Shown: positions 7,174 through 10,004 of the stretch, piece by piece | Numbering within the stretch: position 1 is the first letter of the stretch | Layout of the letters: every line of letters starts with the position of its first letter | Source: Bacteroidales bacterium | GTDB taxonomy: Bacteria; Bacteroidota; Bacteroidia; Bacteroidales; Tenuifilaceae | DNA: 10,004 bases | Direction of reading: 5' to 3' | Assembly (NCBI GenBank): GCA_003531155.1 | Contig: DQHR01000190.1 | Coordinates: 17,339 to 27,342, forward strand | The notes under the pieces: generated by a model | What the model saw: only the letters and a program-made list of their open reading frames with translations | Told to the model about the DNA's origin: nothing | Database searches by the model: none | Translations under genes and position numbers: made by a program

Positions 7174-8595
7174 TTAATATGACCCTTGTATATCTGCAAG
7201 TAATGGATAAATCTCATCGATAGTAGTTTCGCCATTTACAAACATCTCGAACGCAGTATTTGCCAATGTTTTAAAGCTATACTTTGTCCTAATAGTTTCC
7301 ACCTCATGCTTTCGCATGCAATCGCGGATATCATCGTTGATCTCAACCATTTCATAAATCGCTCTACGACCTTTATATCCTGTAAAATAACAGTTATTAC
7401 AACCCACAGCTTCAAAGTACGATTTGGGTAATGTAAATGATTTGTCAATAACAGGAATATCAATATCCTTGAGTGGTTTTTCAAGTTTGCAATCGGGGCA
7501 AAGTTTGCGTACTAATCTTTGAGCAACGCTCAAGTTAAGCGTACTAGCTAGCAAGTAAACAGGAATACCCATATCTTGTAATCTTGATATGGTTCCAATT
7601 GCTGAATTCGTGTGAATTGTAGATAACACTAAATGACCAGTTAGTGCTGCTCTGATAGCCATCTGTGCGGTTTCGGCATCACGAATCTCGCCAAGCATAA
7701 TAATATCTGGATCTTGTCGCAAAAAAGTTCTTAAAGCACTTGCAAAAGTCAAACCTATCTCTTCCTTCAGTTGAACCTGATTTATCCCCTCTAGTGTGTA
7801 CTCAATCGGATCCTCAATGGTTAAAACGTTGCTCTCCTCCTTGTTAAGAATCTTTAAAGTTGCATACAGTGTTGTTGTTTTTCCAGAACCTGTAGGTCCA
7901 CTTATAAGAATTATCCCGTGAGGTTTAGCTATAGAGTTATTGTAAGTCTTTAACTGATCTTTGGTGAAGCCAAGTTTTTCAATATCAATCTGTGTTGTAT
8001 CCCTGCTAAGTAAACGAAGCACAATTTTTTCGCCATGTAAAGCAGGAAGAACAGATACACGGATATCGAAATTACTCCACTCATCGGAATAAAAAATACG
8101 ACCATCTTGAGGTAGCCTTTTTTCAGCAATATCGAGGTTAGCTTTTATTTTTATCTTATTGATTAGCGATGGATAAGTTTCTTTTGGAATAACAAATCGC
8201 TCAATCAATTTCCCATCAATTCGCATTCTAACTCGGCATCGTTCCTCAAAGGCTTCAATGTGGATATCTGAACATTCAATACGATATGCCTCCTGAATCA
8301 GGTTCATCAGAAAATCATCGTGTTTTCCAATTGTTAGCCCACTGGTATGCTGCTTACCCTTTCGGTAATAACTTGATATTAATGTGTTTATTTTATCCTT
8401 TTCAACAAGCCTTAATACTATCTCTTTTCCGAAAAGCATCTTAAGTTCATCCTGAATGCCTTCGGCATACTCCTTTGCAGTGATAAACTCAAGAGTGCTC
8501 TCCGACACTGTTATTGGAACGATGTGATAGTGCCATGCCTGATCGATGGTTATCGATTGGGTGATCTCAACGGGGATATGCTCGGGGATACTCAT
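7174..8595 (-). CDS. gspE: Type II secretion/pilus assembly ATPase GspE (PilB family)
   Basis: A 473-residue cytoplasmic ATPase. An N-terminal MshEN/T2SSE_N-like domain spans about residues 1-80, with an N2 domain (SDIHIEAFEERCRVRMRIDG) at about 90-200. The RecA-like C-terminal domain carries Walker A GPTGSGKT (233-240), an Asp box (TIEDPIEY, 259-266), Walker B DPDIIMLGEIRD (295-306) and the His box STIHTNSA (325-332). The zinc knot is present, with CPDC at 366-369 and CNNC at 399-402, followed by FTGYKGRRAIYEM, which is diagnostic of GspE/PilB extension ATPases and absent from PilT retraction ATPases. It hydrolyses ATP to drive pseudopilin addition. The start codon overlaps the stop of the peptidase gene by 1 nt (TAATG), and gspD follows after 15 nt. 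The length is close to that of GspE. The Walker and zinc residues are intact, so the enzyme should be active. T2SS and T4P extension ATPases are hard to separate by sequence alone; I favour GspE from context. Confidence 0.97.
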   Translation of the reverse strand: MSIPEHIPVEITQSITIDQAWHYHIVPITVSESTLEFITAKEYAEGIQDELKMLFGKEIVLRLVEKDKINTLISSYYRKGKQHTSGLTIGKHDDFLMNLIQEAYRIECSDIHIEAFEERCRVRMRIDGKLIERFVIPKETYPSLINKIKIKANLDIAEKRLPQDGRIFYSDEWSNFDIRVSVLPALHGEKIVLRLLSRDTTQIDIEKLGFTKDQLKTYNNSIAKPHGIILISGPTGSGKTTTLYATLKILNKEESNVLTIEDPIEYTLEGINQVQLKEEIGLTFASALRTFLRQDPDIIMLGEIRDAETAQMAIRAALTGHLVLSTIHTNSAIGTISRLQDMGIPVYLLASTLNLSVAQRLVRKLCPDCKLEKPLKDIDIPVIDKSFTLPKSYFEAVGCNNCYFTGYKGRRAIYEMVEINDDIRDCMRKHEVETIRTKYSFKTLANTAFEMFVNGETTIDEIYPLLADIQGSY

Positions 8596-9119
8596 TAAAC
8601 AATATATGTTACAATATCATAAGCAAACTGGCTAAGAAAATTACTATTCTGCCATGAAGCAACAATGTAAAAAGCAAAAAATAAAGCGATAAACCCTGCC
8701 AAAGGAATTGTTGTAGATTTACGTTTTATGAGAAACAATAATCCATATCCAACAACAATGGCAATGTAGCAAAGCAAAGAGAACAGAACAAATTCGATAG
8801 GATTAAAATAGAATGAGGTGATTAGTAAAAAAAGTGCATCACCTATCCCAAAAAAATCTTTAAAAAGTAATGATGGTTTACGACCTGTAAAATATAAATA
8901 GACAATTAAAAAAAGAATTTGTAATCCTATAAACATCACATTCAAAAACAAATCGAATAAGATTATAGAATTATTTACAAGGCTCAATATAATTGTAGTA
9001 ACCAACACACCTAATAGTAGGTATAACGATATCTCTCTACGCCTAATATCTTGAATAAACAGGACGAATAACATGGCTATTAAAACTATTTTTAGGGCTA
9101 TTGAAAGTATACTAGTCAC
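8595..9119 (-). CDS. Minimal prepilin peptidase (A24 family; GspO/PilD/TadV-like)
   Basis: A 174-residue very hydrophobic membrane protein with about six predicted helices. The two catalytic aspartates of the A24 aspartic protease family are visible: Asp24 in QDIRRREIS (the D-x-R/K-x-x-x-I pattern) and Asp94 in FGIGDALF, the GxGD motif at 91-94. A third conserved segment, TTIPLAGFIA, is the usual proline-containing C-terminal loop. It cuts the basic leader from pseudopilins at the inner membrane, and at least two substrates (9112-9528 and 1-133) are encoded here. Unlike bifunctional PilD/GspO (about 270-290 residues), it lacks the N-terminal cytoplasmic domain with CxxC pairs that carries the methyltransferase activity. 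Its size matches TadV/CpaA or archaeal peptidases. N-methylation of mature pilins may therefore be absent or done by another protein. It overlaps the pseudopilin gene by 8 nt and gspE by 1 nt. Confidence 0.93.
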   Translation of the reverse strand: MTSILSIALKIVLIAMLFVLFIQDIRRREISLYLLLGVLVTTIILSLVNNSIILFDLFLNVMFIGLQILFLIVYLYFTGRKPSLLFKDFFGIGDALFLLITSFYFNPIEFVLFSLLCYIAIVVGYGLLFLIKRKSTTIPLAGFIALFFAFYIVASWQNSNFLSQFAYDIVTYIV

Positions 9120-9528
9120 GAGTTACCTCTTTTATCTTTTTATCCTGATCTATTTCCCAAACATTGTAAATGCCATCCCTATCAAAATCAACAACTGCGG
9201 TTGCCCTCGCAACAAAGAAATTAGGACCTGCTTGTACAATCTCAATCTTGTAGTTGGCTGTACCACCCTCTGTAACTAATTTATTTTGTTCAAAACCAAC
9301 CTCCTCAAGGTTTAACGAGTAGGTGGAGTACATATAAAAGTAGTTCTGCTCAAGACCATGAAGATAACCCAGTTGTATCTGGGCTTCAGCGCTCTTAGCT
9401 CTTGAGATTAACGGCATTAATTTGGGTAAAGCCATTAAAACTAATATCCCGATAATTACTAGTACAACCATTAATTCGCTTAATGTGAAAGCGTTTAAGT
9501 TTGACCAGCGTTTTTTAGTGTGGATCAT
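9112..9528 (-). CDS. gspG: GspG-like major pseudopilin
   Basis: A 138-residue protein with a type III (class III) prepilin signal: leader MIHTKKRWSNLNA, predicted cut after Ala13, then FTLSELMVVLVIIGILVLMALP, with Glu18 as mature Glu5. The hydrophobic helix is followed by an amphipathic segment containing AKSAEAQIQLGYLHGLEQ, as in GspG and pilins, and a beta-rich C-terminus. At residues 114-125 it carries DFDRDGIYNVWE, an EF-hand-type DxDxDG...E loop. GspG pseudopilins are known to bind calcium in a C-terminal loop, and this one resembles it closely. The 138-residue length is in the usual GspG range. It is the first gene of the operon and overlaps the peptidase gene by 8 nt. No Shine-Dalgarno is seen; the start is preceded by an A-rich run (ATTAAAAATG), as is common in Bacteroidota. 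An ATG at 9526-9528 is the only sensible start because the leader must be short and basic. It could equally be called a major pilin (PilA-like). Confidence 0.92.
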   Translation of the reverse strand: MIHTKKRWSNLNAFTLSELMVVLVIIGILVLMALPKLMPLISRAKSAEAQIQLGYLHGLEQNYFYMYSTYSLNLEEVGFEQNKLVTEGGTANYKIEIVQAGPNFFVARATAVVDFDRDGIYNVWEIDQDKKIKEVTRD

Positions 9529-9554
9529 TTTTAATATAAAAGTTATTTCTAATA

Positions 9555-9561
9555 CAAAGTA
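9555..9561 (-). promoter_or_regulatory. Possible Bacteroidota-type -7 box for the secretion operon
   Basis: On the minus strand 27 nt before the gspG ATG is TACTTTG, one base short of the Bacteroidota -7 consensus TAnnTTTG. A TTTC lies 17 nt further upstream, in the place of the -33 TTTG. It would give a leader of about 20 nt. No other TTTG is found on the minus strand in 9529-10004. The match is imperfect and the region is AT-rich, so chance is a real possibility. Confidence 0.3.
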
Positions 9562-9990
9562 AATAAAATTTCTGAAGCGAAAGTAGCTAATGATTTTATA
9601 TTGAGATATGATCGAGTGAAAAGAATTTAAACCTTAGAATACACTGGAAACTCTTTAATGTTAATTAAATCATTATAATTTCTTTTCATTGGAAGTTACT
9701 GGCAATATATTCTGGTGTTGTGTTTTTTGCGACTTATTACCTTAAGTGTTTCGCCTTATAAAATCAGAGATGGAAAATTTATCCAATTATAAATTAGCAA
9801 TTGTTAAATTGAATTCTTGCTTTTTATCTAATTATTCTTGTTAAAGTTATAAAATCTCATCCATGATTTTAAATAAAAGGGCCCAATGCGAAGTGTGTTT
9901 TTACTTTTTAATGTAAACCTGTTTTTTGTGTGGCTGATTCTTTAAGTTCTTGCATGAAAATAAAACGAAGATTTTTATCAGAATTGAACG
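9562..9990. other. Non-coding upstream region, no gene seen
   Basis: Together with the short leader to 9528 this is about 460 nt without a supported gene. Open frames on both strands are under 35 codons and have no coding-like composition. It contains small AT-only inverted repeats (9776-9795 and 9850-9871) that are expected by chance at this composition, and a GGGCCC hexamer near 9880. A short open frame from ATG 9954 reaches the right edge (17 codons), too little to call. No tRNA or known riboswitch is recognised. Confidence 0.6.
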
Positions 9991-10004
9991 AAAAAAACCG
10001 CTCG
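9991..10004 (-). terminator. Possible half of an intrinsic terminator cut by the right edge
   Basis: On the minus strand the window begins CGAGCGG followed by seven T. A GC-rich 7-mer immediately followed by a T-tract is what the 3' arm and tail of a rho-independent terminator look like, and it is isolated in otherwise very AT-rich DNA. The matching arm CCGCTCG would lie just beyond 10004. If so, it ends a minus-strand gene to the right (or, read as A7 plus stem, part of a bidirectional terminator) and separates it from the secretion operon. Confidence 0.4.

Noticed and set aside
7236..7484. Minus-strand 82-codon frame inside gspE
   Set aside because: It is out of frame with the ATPase, which has intact zinc-knot residues across this interval.
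9776..9871. Two 7-bp inverted repeats (AATTTAT/ATAAATT and TAAAATC/GATTTTA)
   Set aside because: They are almost entirely A/T, short, and without a T-tract or conserved context, so they are expected by chance at this base composition.
9954..10004. Open frame MKIKRRFLSELNEKNRS running off the right edge on the plus strand
   Set aside because: Only 17 codons are visible, no promoter or start signal is convincing, and the end overlaps the likely terminator arm.

Overview
The window is a low-GC bacterial sequence that most likely comes from a Bacteroidota (Bacteroidales/Cytophaga-like) genome. The evidence for this is the A+T richness, AT-rich start regions without Shine-Dalgarno boxes, lipoproteins with very short type II signal peptides, and a possible Bacteroidota-type promoter. 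This is inference, since no 16S or other marker is present.

From about 9528 down to the left edge, the minus strand holds one tight run of eleven genes. They encode a type II secretion-like machine of the type IV filament superfamily. In transcription order: a GspG-like pseudopilin (9112-9528), a minimal prepilin peptidase (8595-9119), the GspE assembly ATPase (7174-8595), the GspD secretin (5143-7158), a GspL-like (PilM+PilN-like) inner-membrane protein (3944-5143), a GspM/PilO-like protein (3399-3944), a lipoprotein with three fibronectin III-like repeats (2474-3412), a GspC/PilP-like protein (1976-2464), a MORN-repeat lipoprotein (1425-1973), a large GspK/PilX-like membrane protein with a predicted beta-helix (146-1438), and the first 44 codons of another pseudopilin (1-133), which runs off the left edge. 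Neighbouring genes overlap by 1-14 nt or are separated by at most 15 nt, so they are very probably one operon.

The inferred division of labour is as follows. The peptidase processes the pseudopilins. GspE powers assembly of a short periplasmic filament on a GspL/M/C inner-membrane platform. The filament pushes substrates, or works mechanically, through the GspD outer-membrane channel. The two lipoproteins are not part of canonical T2SS or T4P sets, and they sit inside the assembly-platform block; they are the best candidates for lineage-specific parts. No GspF/PilC platform protein is visible. No PilT retraction ATPase and no obvious secreted substrate is visible either.

Region 9529-10004 (476 nt) upstream of the operon has no convincing gene. 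It holds a possible promoter close to the first gene and, at the extreme right edge, what looks like one arm and the T-tract of an intrinsic terminator belonging to something beyond the window.
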